In this document: positions 1 through 7,952 of the stretch, piece by piece
How positions within the stretch are numbered: position 1 is the stretch's first letter
Layout of the letters: each line of letters begins with the position of its first letter
The notes under the pieces: generated by a model
Database searches by the model: none
Seen by the model: the letters and a program-made list of their open reading frames with translations, nothing else
What the model was told of the DNA's origin: nothing
Translations under genes and position numbers: made by a program
Assembly: GCA_002726845.1 (NCBI GenBank)
Contig: PBSP01000080.1
Location: 1 to 17,850, forward strand
Length of the DNA: 17,850 bases
DNA from: Methanobacteriota archaeon
Lineage (GTDB): Archaea; Thermoplasmatota; Poseidoniia; Poseidoniales; Poseidoniaceae
Reading direction: 5' to 3'

Positions 1-1
1 A

Positions 2-1834
2 GACTTTGTCAAAACTGATGGATACTACATTTACCTTCTTCAGGACTCAACACTAACAATAACAGGAGTCCCAGAATTTGGGGAAATTGAATTTGTTAGC
101 AACTCAACAATCGAGGGGTCCCCGATTTCGATGATGTTGCGAGGCGATCGCTTGGTCGTGCTTTCAAGCTACACTCCGTGGAGTACTACATCGGATGATG
201 CGTTGTACGACTACCTTCGCTGGGATGGTGATTACAATCAGTGGCGCGTCAATTCGATGACAAAATTCACGACGTTTGATGTCTCGAATCGAAGCGATCC
301 TGTCGTATTGCAAGAACTCTATCTCGAAGGTTACAATGTCGATGCAAGGGAGATTGACGGCCAAATTCGTGCAGTGACGTATTCATGGCTCAACATTCCT
401 GGTCTGAAAAGTTGGCTTGAAATGCCCAGTGATTATTATGAACTAAAATGGGACGACCCAGAACGAAAAGTACAACGCGAACTTGTAGCCTATGAGACCA
501 TTTTGGGGAATTACGAGGTTCTCGACGAATTGCAACTCGAGGATCTAGTACCCAAAATCTACCAACATGTGAACGGTGATATCATCGAGCACGATGTTCG
601 CTCAGAGTCCTGTGAGAATTTTCACAAACCGATGGACGGCTTCAGTCGTGGTTTTACAAACATTCTCTCACTCGACCTCTATGCATCGACATTCAGTTAC
701 GAATCCGACCATCTTCTCAGCAACCATCCACTCGTCTATGCTTCAAAGGACGTTCTTGTTCTGACCGAAAACGCTTGGGATTGGTGGTGGTTTTGGGGAC
801 AAGACAGCATCGATGAAATGACGAACATACACACCTTCGACATTTCCGTTCCAGGCGCAACAACGTACACGGGCTCAGGACGCATTGATGGTCAAATTTT
901 GAATCAATTCAGCCTTTCTGAGTATGAGGGTGTGCTTCGTGTAGCCACGACCACAGGGCAATGGAACCGATGGTGGATGGAAGACCCAGAGCCAATGTCC
1001 TCGTCCGTAATTACGCTGGTGCGTGGAGTGGACCCGCAAACAGATCAACAAATTTTACTTGAATATGGGCGCCTGGACGGAATCGCAGAGGGTGAACGGA
1101 TATGGTCTGCTCGCTTTGTCGGCGATCGGGCGTACATTGTGACATTCGAACAAATTGATCCTTTGTGGACAATCGATTTGTCAAATCCAATGAGTCCAAC
1201 AATTCTGGGCGAATTGGAAGTTCCTGGAGTCTCAACCTACATTCACCCTCTACACGATGAAATGTTGCTCACCATTGGGATGGGTCCTGCAGGAGAAGAT
1301 GGATTGGGCCTTGACTGGTCCAGTACTCGACTCTCGACCTTCAACATCAGTGACTTGACTTCGCCATCCGTTGCAGACACGTTGATGCTCTCCCCCGTTG
1401 ATGACCCTGAGAACAACCGATGGACATGGTCGTATTCTGAGGCGAAATATGAGCACAAGGCTTTCCAGTATTGGGCACCTAAGGAACTGCTTGCTGTTCC
1501 TTTGTCAACATACCAATGGATTGAACACTATGACGAAGATGGAGGCTATCACTGGCACTACGATTATGTTTCGAAAGCAATCCTTGTTCACGTTAATGAA
1601 ACAACTGGAACCATGTCGATTTATGGTGAAGTTAACCATTCATCAATGATCAATCAAGATCACGGAAATTATTGGTGGGGTGGTAATGAAAACATACGTA
1701 GAACCATCTTCATGGGAGATTACATCTACGCTATCTCTGGAGCCGGGATAACAGCTCACAATCTAACCACGATGGAACTTTCAGACGTTGTGATGTTTGA
1801 TATGGGAAGCACCGAATCCGAGTACTCTCGATAA
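2..1834 (+). CDS. Beta-propeller domain protein (COG4880-like), 5' truncated by the window edge
   Basis: The frame is open from base 2, so the gene begins outside the window; 610 residues are visible. The first visible codons read as the opening strand of the archaeal Beta_propel domain (D-F-V-K-T-D-G-x-Y-I-Y), and an internal ATG at 131 is therefore not the start. The sequence is rich in Trp, Tyr and Asp, with repeated strands of the type DRAYIVTFEQIDPLWTIDLS that are typical of propeller blades. A central SCENFHKP segment followed by ILSLDL matches the cysteine-containing stretch usually found midway in this family. Known members are extracytoplasmic, so a signal peptide or membrane anchor is expected upstream but cannot be seen. 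No catalytic residues are recognisable. The function is probably a cell-surface scaffold or binding role, which is inference. It lies 45 bp upstream of the oxidoreductase gene. Confidence 0.85.
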   Translation, partial: DFVKTDGYYIYLLQDSTLTITGVPEFGEIEFVSNSTIEGSPISMMLRGDRLVVLSSYTPWSTTSDDALYDYLRWDGDYNQWRVNSMTKFTTFDVSNRSDPVVLQELYLEGYNVDAREIDGQIRAVTYSWLNIPGLKSWLEMPSDYYELKWDDPERKVQRELVAYETILGNYEVLDELQLEDLVPKIYQHVNGDIIEHDVRSESCENFHKPMDGFSRGFTNILSLDLYASTFSYESDHLLSNHPLVYASKDVLVLTENAWDWWWFWGQDSIDEMTNIHTFDISVPGATTYTGSGRIDGQILNQFSLSEYEGVLRVATTTGQWNRWWMEDPEPMSSSVITLVRGVDPQTDQQILLEYGRLDGIAEGERIWSARFVGDRAYIVTFEQIDPLWTIDLSNPMSPTILGELEVPGVSTYIHPLHDEMLLTIGMGPAGEDGLGLDWSSTRLSTFNISDLTSPSVADTLMLSPVDDPENNRWTWSYSEAKYEHKAFQYWAPKELLAVPLSTYQWIEHYDEDGGYHWHYDYVSKAILVHVNETTGTMSIYGEVNHSSMINQDHGNYWWGGNENIRRTIFMGDYIYAISGAGITAHNLTTMELSDVVMFDMGSTESEYSR

Positions 1835-1879
1835 TCGTGATGTTGGGAAGCCAAACCTCAATTGCTGTAAAGCAAACCG

Positions 1880-2821
1880 TTGCTTGTGGGACATCGTATC
1901 GGCGTAATCGGTTGCGGCCGGTGGGGATCAAAGCACTTACAGGCCCTGAAAACCATCAAAAAAGATGCTGGGATTGAGCGAATTGTAGCATGCGATATCG
2001 ATATGAATGCACTGAATGCAGTTACTGGCGTTGAATTGCATGATGACCCCGAAACATTGGTTGAACGTTTTAATCTCAATGCTGTCATCATAGCGACTCC
2101 TAACGATACGCACTACAAACTTGGCCTGCAATTCCTTACGCAGGGTGTTGATGTTTTTCTTGAGAAGCCACTTGCTACAACGTTCGAACATGGATCCTCA
2201 CTCGTATCGAATTCTATTCAAGAAGGGCGGATTTTGAAGAGCGGTTTCCTCCTGCGTTTTCACTCATGCGTTCTTGACGCGCACTCGAGAATCCGGTCCG
2301 GAGAAATTGGTGCAATTCAATCCATCCGATATCGGAAAAAAACAATACGCGAGGGGAGTCCGACATCTCATGCCCTTGAGTCTCTTGCCATTCATGGAAT
2401 TGATTTAGCAGAGTTTCTGCTCGATGGACAAACCCCATTGCGAATCTCAGAGGTGGTTGGGAACCGCACCAACACGGAATTAATACTGGAGTACCCAAAC
2501 CAAGTGGAAGTTCATATCGATGTAGGATGGAATGCGATTGCTGATCAGTCTGAATTGAAAGTTCTAGGTGTTGACGGGTCAGTTGTCATTGACCTGAAAA
2601 ACCACATCGAATATTGCATTGTACGAGATTCTTCCATCAAAGTGACGGTTGATAGCGCTCATGCGCCTCTTGAAGCGGTACTACTTGATTTTCTCAGTGG
2701 AAGCTCAGCCTCTATCGCGGCCTCGACAGGATCAATACTTCGAACAATAAAATGCGTCGAACAAGCAAGCTTGAAAATGGTAGAATTGGGATATTTAGAC
2801 ACAAGAGAGTTGAAGAGATAG
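1880..2821 (+). CDS. Gfo/Idh/MocA-family NAD(P)-dependent oxidoreductase
   Basis: The 313-residue length is usual for this family of sugar and cyclitol dehydrogenases. The N-terminus has the Rossmann dinucleotide motif GCGRWG at residues 11-16 after a hydrophobic strand. The family signature EKP (residues 95-97, within VFLEKPLATT) carries the conserved lysine. The stretch IHGIDLAEFL at about 171-180 supplies the His and Asp expected at the catalytic site. The C-terminal half is the predicted alpha/beta sheet domain. The substrate cannot be inferred; family members oxidise or reduce sugars, inositols, UDP-sugars or biliverdin. The start is uncertain: TTG at 1880 is the first possible codon after an in-frame stop at 1868, and GTG at 1886 is an equally good choice. 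Neither has a Shine-Dalgarno sequence. The downstream membrane-protein gene begins 17 bp after the stop, so the two may be co-transcribed. Confidence 0.9.
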   Translation: MLVGHRIGVIGCGRWGSKHLQALKTIKKDAGIERIVACDIDMNALNAVTGVELHDDPETLVERFNLNAVIIATPNDTHYKLGLQFLTQGVDVFLEKPLATTFEHGSSLVSNSIQEGRILKSGFLLRFHSCVLDAHSRIRSGEIGAIQSIRYRKKTIREGSPTSHALESLAIHGIDLAEFLLDGQTPLRISEVVGNRTNTELILEYPNQVEVHIDVGWNAIADQSELKVLGVDGSVVIDLKNHIEYCIVRDSSIKVTVDSAHAPLEAVLLDFLSGSSASIAASTGSILRTIKCVEQASLKMVELGYLDTRELKR

Positions 2822-2838
2822 GTCTCTTTGGATTGGTC

Positions 2839-3195
2839 ATGAGCCCCGAACGGGTCATGGTTTGGCTCCTTGCAGGCGTTACTGTCGCGTCGATTGCAAC
2901 TTGGTTTGTACAGGATTCTGCTTTTGATGCGGCGATTACATTCTCGATTCTTTCCTGCGTTGTTGCACTAATTTGGGGAGCAACTCGATACGAAAAAACA
3001 ATGCAATTAAGCGGGATGAAAAACGGTGGAATCCTCAACATCCTTGCATTCATCGTCGTTACTGCTGGGCTAACCTATTGGTGCATTTATTTCTACGATT
3101 TCCCACTTGTTGGCTCCATTTTAGGAAGCATAGGGACAAACGCCTACATTTGGTGGACCTTTGCCATGCTTGAACCGGGCTCACCGTCGACATAA
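2839..3195 (+). CDS. Small four-helix membrane protein, function unknown
   Basis: From the ATG at 2839 this is a 118-residue, highly hydrophobic protein with four predicted membrane segments, at about residues 6-23, 32-49, 65-86 and 89-110. Short charged loops (RYEKT near residue 50, KNGG near 61) separate the helices in pairs. No soluble domain, metal ligand cluster or known motif is visible, and I do not recognise the family. The frame stays open upstream to 2752, inside the oxidoreductase gene. I chose 2839 because it removes a 70-base overlap and places a short polar N-terminus just before the first helix. It sits between the Gfo/Idh/MocA gene (17 bp upstream) and the ATPase-KH gene, so it could share a transcript with either. 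Confidence 0.7.
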   Translation: MSPERVMVWLLAGVTVASIATWFVQDSAFDAAITFSILSCVVALIWGATRYEKTMQLSGMKNGGILNILAFIVVTAGLTYWCIYFYDFPLVGSILGSIGTNAYIWWTFAMLEPGSPST

Positions 3196-3236
3196 GTGTG
3201 CGAAGTGTCAAATGCCTCCGCCTGACCAAAATACCC

Positions 3237-4574
3237 ATGGCAAAGCACGGAGAACATCCTGAACTTCCTTCCGAATTGGAACAACTGCTTGAAGCCGATG
3301 TCCATACAATCTTCTTGAAGGCTGACTGTCTTCCACGCGTTAAGCGTGGTTCGATTGGCCAATTGACGCTCACTGAACTTGAGGTTGATGTGTGGGACAA
3401 CCTAAAGTTGGAATCATTACAGGAGGATTTGAAGACAATTGTTGAGGAAAATCAGCAAAGAAGTGATTGCTTTCTTGAAATTGATCGAAAAGGATGTCAA
3501 GTCCTCCAGCTAGGCGATTTGCGTATCACCTGTGCAAGCCCGCCGTTTTCTGATGCCCGTGAAATTACGGTTGTTCGGCCTGTGGCAAAACTTTCCCTTA
3601 GTGATTATCAACTCGATCCAAAAATTGTTGAACGTCTATCCAATCATCACCGCGGTGTTTTCATTTGTGGACGACCTGGTTCTGGAAAAACAACGCTTGC
3701 CCAGGCCATTGCTGAATACCTTGACGACGACATCGGAGCAATGGTAAAAACCATGGAAGCGCCAAGAGATTTGCAACTAGCAGACCGAATTACGCAATAT
3801 GCACCGCTTGAAGGGGATCTTGAAAAAACAGCAGAAATCATTTTCCTCGTTCGCCCGGACTTCGTAATCTTTGACGAGGTCCGTCGGGCGCGTGATTTTG
3901 AGATTTTTGCGGACGTCCGTCTCGCCGGTGTCGGATTGCTCGGAGTCACGCATGCAAATTCTGCTCTTGAGGCCATTCAAAGATTGATTGGAAAGGTCGA
4001 ATTAGGGCTTGTTTCTCAAGTCTTGGATACGGTTTTACACGTCGAGGCGGGGCAAATACAGCAAGTATTAGAATTGCGAATGACTGTTAAACCGCCTTCA
4101 GGAATGCAAGAAGAACTCGCAAGACCTGTCATCGAGGTCGTTGAGTTTCCAAGTGGCAACGTTACCCATGAAATGTTTGCATTTGGGTCTGAACTTGCAG
4201 TGGTTCCTGTTGCAGAAGGAGGTCGAAGAAAGCCTCTTCACCAACTTGCTCAAAAGCAGCTGATCCACACAATCCGTCAATGGGCAGGTGTTCACGTACG
4301 CGTTCAATTTACCAGCGATGATGCTGCAACCGTCTACGCTCCACCCAATATGATTTCAACGCTCGTTGGACGGGGGGGCGAAAATGTTCGGGCTTTACAA
4401 GATCAACTCGGAGGCCTGCGTCTCAGCATAGAATCCATCGAAGATGTGCCTGAATCTGACCATGTATCGGAACACCCGATATGGAGCGATGACCAAGAGA
4501 GAAGAGCATATCAAAGCCGAGCATACGAACAACATGGGCGTTCAAGAAAGACAAGGAAAGGTCGTCGTCGCTGA
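3237..4574 (+). CDS. PilT-type ATPase with KH domain (COG1855 family) lacking the N-terminal PIN domain
   Basis: The protein is 445 residues from ATG 3237. Family-specific stretches run through it: ADVHTIFLKADCLPRVKRG, EIDRKGCQVLQLGDLRI, SPPFSDAREITVVRPVAKLS and LARPVIEVVEF. Walker A is GRPGSGKTT (145-153) and Walker B is FVIFDEVRR (209-217), followed by GVTHAN near 236 as in secretion/pilus ATPases. A KH-type RNA-binding fold lies at about 353-399 with the loop GRGG (378-381), and the C-terminus is basic (RSRKTRKGRRR). Archaeal relatives usually have an extra N-terminal PIN ribonuclease domain of about 130-150 residues. Here only about 20 residues precede the conserved core, and the upstream sequence encodes a membrane protein. 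A GTG at 3198 would add 13 residues but no domain. The role is probably RNA-linked ATPase activity; the target is unknown. Confidence 0.88.
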   Translation: MAKHGEHPELPSELEQLLEADVHTIFLKADCLPRVKRGSIGQLTLTELEVDVWDNLKLESLQEDLKTIVEENQQRSDCFLEIDRKGCQVLQLGDLRITCASPPFSDAREITVVRPVAKLSLSDYQLDPKIVERLSNHHRGVFICGRPGSGKTTLAQAIAEYLDDDIGAMVKTMEAPRDLQLADRITQYAPLEGDLEKTAEIIFLVRPDFVIFDEVRRARDFEIFADVRLAGVGLLGVTHANSALEAIQRLIGKVELGLVSQVLDTVLHVEAGQIQQVLELRMTVKPPSGMQEELARPVIEVVEFPSGNVTHEMFAFGSELAVVPVAEGGRRKPLHQLAQKQLIHTIRQWAGVHVRVQFTSDDAATVYAPPNMISTLVGRGGENVRALQDQLGGLRLSIESIEDVPESDHVSEHPIWSDDQERRAYQSRAYEQHGRSRKTRKGRRR

Positions 4575-4612
4575 AAAGGAGAGTTCTTGAAGAGCGATTG
4601 CACCCGGGTTGT

Positions 4613-6196
4613 ATGGCGCAACAAGACGATGGGGCCGGTCGTGCACCTGTTGTTATCGTTCGTCCGACGACGTCAGTGACAAGCGGAGTTGCTGTAACAC
4701 AGAAACTGGTGGGCGCCGCAGTAGCTTTTGGCGATATTCTCCGTCGGACCTTCGGGCCAAATGGTCTTGACAAGATGATGTACAAGACAAATGGTGAAAA
4801 CGCAATTACAAACGATGGTGCACGAATCGTCGCTGATTTGCTTGTGAAGCATCCCGCTGCAAAAGCCTTCGTCCAACTTGCTGAATCCCAAGAAAATGCA
4901 TGCGGTGATGGTGTTACTGGGTGTCTTTTGTTTGCGAGCGAGTTGATGAAGGAGGCGGGACGTCTACTCGAGCGTGGTGTTCACCCATTGGCATTGGTCG
5001 AAGCATATCAGCAATCGATGGTGCACACGCTTGAAATTCTTCAAAGGCGAACGATTCGCGATGATGTCTTGAGTACATTGCCATACATTGCACAGACTGC
5101 GATGGTTGGAAAATCTGCTGAAGCAGGAGGATTCGAACTTGCAAATATGTTGGTTGATGCATTGACGACTGTTCAAAATAGCGGACGCCCCGTTCGTGCC
5201 GAACACGTCAGAATGACCAAACGAGGACGCGATTCATTGCAAGAAACACGTCTGATTCAAGGAATGATCGTTGAAAAGAAGTTCGATTCTGAACGCACAC
5301 CAAAGATATCGAATCCCTCGACCGTCCTTGCTCTAACCTGTCCCTTGGTTATACAAAAATCAAAGCGTGATGCTGAAATTGAAATCGAGCGTCCCGACCA
5401 GATGTTGGCGTTCTTGGACGCTGAAGAAAACATCATCCAAGAGAAAGTTGATGTCCTGTTGGCTTCGGGGGCAAAAGTAGTTTTCACATCAAAAGAGGTT
5501 GATGATCGGATTCAGCACATCTGTAACGATAACGGAATTCTACTGGTTGGGATGATGGAAGACGATGGTATCGAGGATGTTGCTGCTGCTACTGGAGCGA
5601 CATTAATCAACCATCTCGATGCAGTCGTAGAAGAAAATTTAGGTTCTTTGCAATCCGCACTTGTCGAGGTTTCAGAACACGAGGACGGGCGCCGTACTCG
5701 ACTTGTCGTAGATGCTGGCACCAGTTCCGGCCTGGTCACTGTTGATGTTGGAGGAGGACAAGGTGCGACTGTTGAAGAATACATTCGAGCGATGTATGAT
5801 GCCTTGCGTTCGATTGAATCCGTCATTGAAACACCCGCAACCCTTCTTGGCGGTGGTTCGTTCCATATTGCAGCAGCGCTACATCTTAGGGAAATCGCAG
5901 AATCAATTTCGGGGCGGCAGCGTCTGGCAGTTGAAGGTTTTGCTCGTGCTTTAGAAGCCATCCCAAGCACGCTTGCGCTTAATGCTGGAGAGGATCAAAT
6001 TGACTCGTTGTTACAGTTACGGGCAGCACATCGAAATCAATCCGATTCTTTCGGCGTTGGTAAAGACGGGCAAATTAAAGAAATCAGCGACGTTTTGATA
6101 CCAGCACACACCATTTCACACGCTTTACAGGCAGCGGTTGAGACAACGTGCGGCCTTCTTCGTGTGGATCAAGTCATTTCTTCACGCGGGGATTGA
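4613..6196 (+). CDS. Thermosome (group II chaperonin) subunit, divergent
   Basis: This is a 527-residue member of the TCP-1/cpn60 family, which forms double-ring ATP-driven protein-folding chambers in the archaeal cytosol. Visible landmarks from ATG 4613 are FGPNGLDKMM (47-56), TNDGA (66-70), the phosphate-binding loop GDGVTG (98-103), a complete apical domain with a helical protrusion (about 253-280), the equatorial MYDALRS carrying the probable ATP-hydrolysis Asp396, and LLGGGS (411-416), exactly 17 residues after that Asp as in other thermosomes. Two oddities stand out. The usual GDGTT loop reads GDGVT, and the protein ends at SSRGD without the Gly/Met-rich tail. TTG at 4598 is an alternative start, but the ATG fits family N-termini; an AAAAGGAG at 4574-4581 is too far from either. 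It may be a paralogous subunit of a hetero-oligomer. Confidence 0.93.
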   Translation: MAQQDDGAGRAPVVIVRPTTSVTSGVAVTQKLVGAAVAFGDILRRTFGPNGLDKMMYKTNGENAITNDGARIVADLLVKHPAAKAFVQLAESQENACGDGVTGCLLFASELMKEAGRLLERGVHPLALVEAYQQSMVHTLEILQRRTIRDDVLSTLPYIAQTAMVGKSAEAGGFELANMLVDALTTVQNSGRPVRAEHVRMTKRGRDSLQETRLIQGMIVEKKFDSERTPKISNPSTVLALTCPLVIQKSKRDAEIEIERPDQMLAFLDAEENIIQEKVDVLLASGAKVVFTSKEVDDRIQHICNDNGILLVGMMEDDGIEDVAAATGATLINHLDAVVEENLGSLQSALVEVSEHEDGRRTRLVVDAGTSSGLVTVDVGGGQGATVEEYIRAMYDALRSIESVIETPATLLGGGSFHIAAALHLREIAESISGRQRLAVEGFARALEAIPSTLALNAGEDQIDSLLQLRAAHRNQSDSFGVGKDGQIKEISDVLIPAHTISHALQAAVETTCGLLRVDQVISSRGD

Positions 6197-6238
6197 GGAA
6201 ACGGTTCCATCACATGCTTGATAACAAGGACTTACTAG

Positions 6239-7897
6239 ATGTCGATAACGGGTGCAACCATGGACTCGGGAAAACCTCGCGCGCTCCTAAGCGTTTGGGA
6301 CAAGACTGGAATTGTTGATTTTGCTACTTCGCTTGTCGAACTTGGCTTCGAACTCGTTTCAACAGGGGGGACTGCAAAAGAACTCAAACAATCCGGTTTA
6401 CCCGTATTGAGCGTCTCTGATGTCACTCAGCACCCTGAAATTTTTGACGGTCGCGTGAAAACACTTCACCCCGCCATTCACGGACCGTTGCTTGCAAGAT
6501 TGCAAAAGGAAGAAGATCGAATCGGCATGAATGAACTTCAATACACACCAATTTCACTGGTTGCCTGCAACCTCTATCCGTTTGTTTCTGCAGCAACAAC
6601 GGACCCTCCTCTTGACGAAGACGCATTGTTGGAAATGATCGACATCGGCGGACCAACGATGGTTCGAGCGTCTGCTAAAAATCATGCAAACGTCATCATC
6701 TGTTGCAATCCCAAAGATTACGATTCCATTGTCGAAGACTTGGTGAAGTCCAAAGGCGATCCATCGGGCGTACCACTAGGGAGGAGGCAGAACCTTGCAC
6801 TTGTTGCATATCAGCACACGGCATCTTACGATGTTGCCATCGCCAACGCTTTACACAAGCGATGGAAGAACGTTCCAGAATCGTTTGACGATATCGACGA
6901 ACAATCAAAACGTTTCCATGACACTCTCCTTGCCTCATCAATAAAGATGGAAACATTGCGTTACGGTGAAAATGCTCACCAAAGCGCTGCTTTGTTTGTT
7001 GATGATGAGGCTTTAGGGAATCACTCAACTCTGGTCACTGCTCAGGTGGAAGGCGGTAAAGCAATGTCGTACAACAACTACTCAGATGCAGATGCAACGC
7101 TACGGTTGTGTCGTTCCTTATCGACCGATGAATGGCCAGATTCGCCTCATGCATGTGTTATTGTCAAGCACAACAATCCCTGTGGTGTGGCACTCTCAGC
7201 AAATCAGGTTGAAGCGTTTCAAAACGCTCTTGAAAGCGACCCAGAGTCTGCGTTTGGCTCCATTATTTGCTTTAATGAAATTGTAACTCTCGATACTGCC
7301 GAGGCAATGGCTGAATTGTTCATTGAAGTTCTCATCGCCCCTGGTTACACCGACGAGGCAAAAAAATACATTATGAAAAAAAGCAACAGGAGATTGCTCA
7401 CCATCGAATCTCCAAACGATCGGCTCGCCCCCCTTGAACGCAAACGCATTTTGAAGCAGATTGAAGGAGGATGGATTGCGCAAACGGAGGAACCACCTAT
7501 CATTGACTGGAACTCTGCAAAAACCGTTACGAAGAAAGGCGTCTCTCAATCCGAAATGGATTCAATGAAATTTGCAATTCGTGTTTGTGAACAAGTCAAG
7601 TCAAATGCTATTGTCATGGTCCAGGGCTTGTCTACTGTAGGTATTGGTCCCGGTCAAACAAGTCGAGTTGAAGCGGTACGTATTGCTGCCCGACGTGCTG
7701 GTGAACGAGCCAAAGGTTCTGTGCTTGCAAGCGATGCTTTCTTCCCGTTTGCTGATGGGCTTGAGCAGGCTGCTGAAGCCGGAGCGGCGGCAATAGTTCA
7801 ACCCGGTGGTTCAATACGGGACGAGGAAGTCATCGCTGCAGCTGACCGGCTTGGAATCTCGATGTTGTTCACAGGTCACAGGCTGTTTCGTCATTAA
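6239..7897 (+). CDS. purH: Bifunctional AICAR formyltransferase / IMP cyclohydrolase
   Basis: PurH performs the last two steps of de novo purine synthesis: it formylates AICAR with 10-formyl-tetrahydrofolate and closes the ring to give IMP. The N-terminal MGS-like cyclohydrolase domain (about 12-145) contains STGGTAKEL, HPEIFDGRVKTLHP (65-78) and IDIGGPTMVRASAKN. The transformylase domain follows with MXTLRYGENAHQ (237-248), KAMSYNNYSDADA, the catalytic KHNNPCG (310-316; Lys310 and His311), GPGQTSRVEA and SDAFFPFADG (498-507), ending in the typical TGHRLFRH. At 552 residues it is slightly longer than the usual 510-530. Start ATG 6239 lies 42 bp after the thermosome stop; ATG 6260 is a possible alternative. 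All key residues appear intact, so it should be active. Many archaea lack this bacterial-type fusion and use PurP/PurO instead, so its presence is informative about lineage. Confidence 0.97.
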   Translation: MSITGATMDSGKPRALLSVWDKTGIVDFATSLVELGFELVSTGGTAKELKQSGLPVLSVSDVTQHPEIFDGRVKTLHPAIHGPLLARLQKEEDRIGMNELQYTPISLVACNLYPFVSAATTDPPLDEDALLEMIDIGGPTMVRASAKNHANVIICCNPKDYDSIVEDLVKSKGDPSGVPLGRRQNLALVAYQHTASYDVAIANALHKRWKNVPESFDDIDEQSKRFHDTLLASSIKMETLRYGENAHQSAALFVDDEALGNHSTLVTAQVEGGKAMSYNNYSDADATLRLCRSLSTDEWPDSPHACVIVKHNNPCGVALSANQVEAFQNALESDPESAFGSIICFNEIVTLDTAEAMAELFIEVLIAPGYTDEAKKYIMKKSNRRLLTIESPNDRLAPLERKRILKQIEGGWIAQTEEPPIIDWNSAKTVTKKGVSQSEMDSMKFAIRVCEQVKSNAIVMVQGLSTVGIGPGQTSRVEAVRIAARRAGERAKGSVLASDAFFPFADGLEQAAEAGAAAIVQPGGSIRDEEVIAAADRLGISMLFTGHRLFRH

Positions 7898-7952
7898 AGT
7901 TCACAGAGAAGAAATGGGTCTTCTTCATGTAGTATTGGCCTCTCGACGGCCC

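Noticed and set aside
4574..4581. AAAAGGAG as ribosome-binding site of the thermosome gene
   Set aside because: It lies 16 bases before TTG 4598 and 31 bases before ATG 4613, too far for normal use, and partly overlaps the end of the upstream gene.
5512..5970. 152-residue open frame on the minus strand
   Set aside because: It is antisense to the thermosome gene; its Ser/Ala/Arg-rich translation has no domain, and the sense frame is a clear chaperonin.
7806..7952. Extended N-terminus of the dehydrogenase
   Set aside because: The upstream codons overlap purH in another frame and have no family similarity. The family N-terminus VIAVLPGDGTG begins just after ATG 7953.
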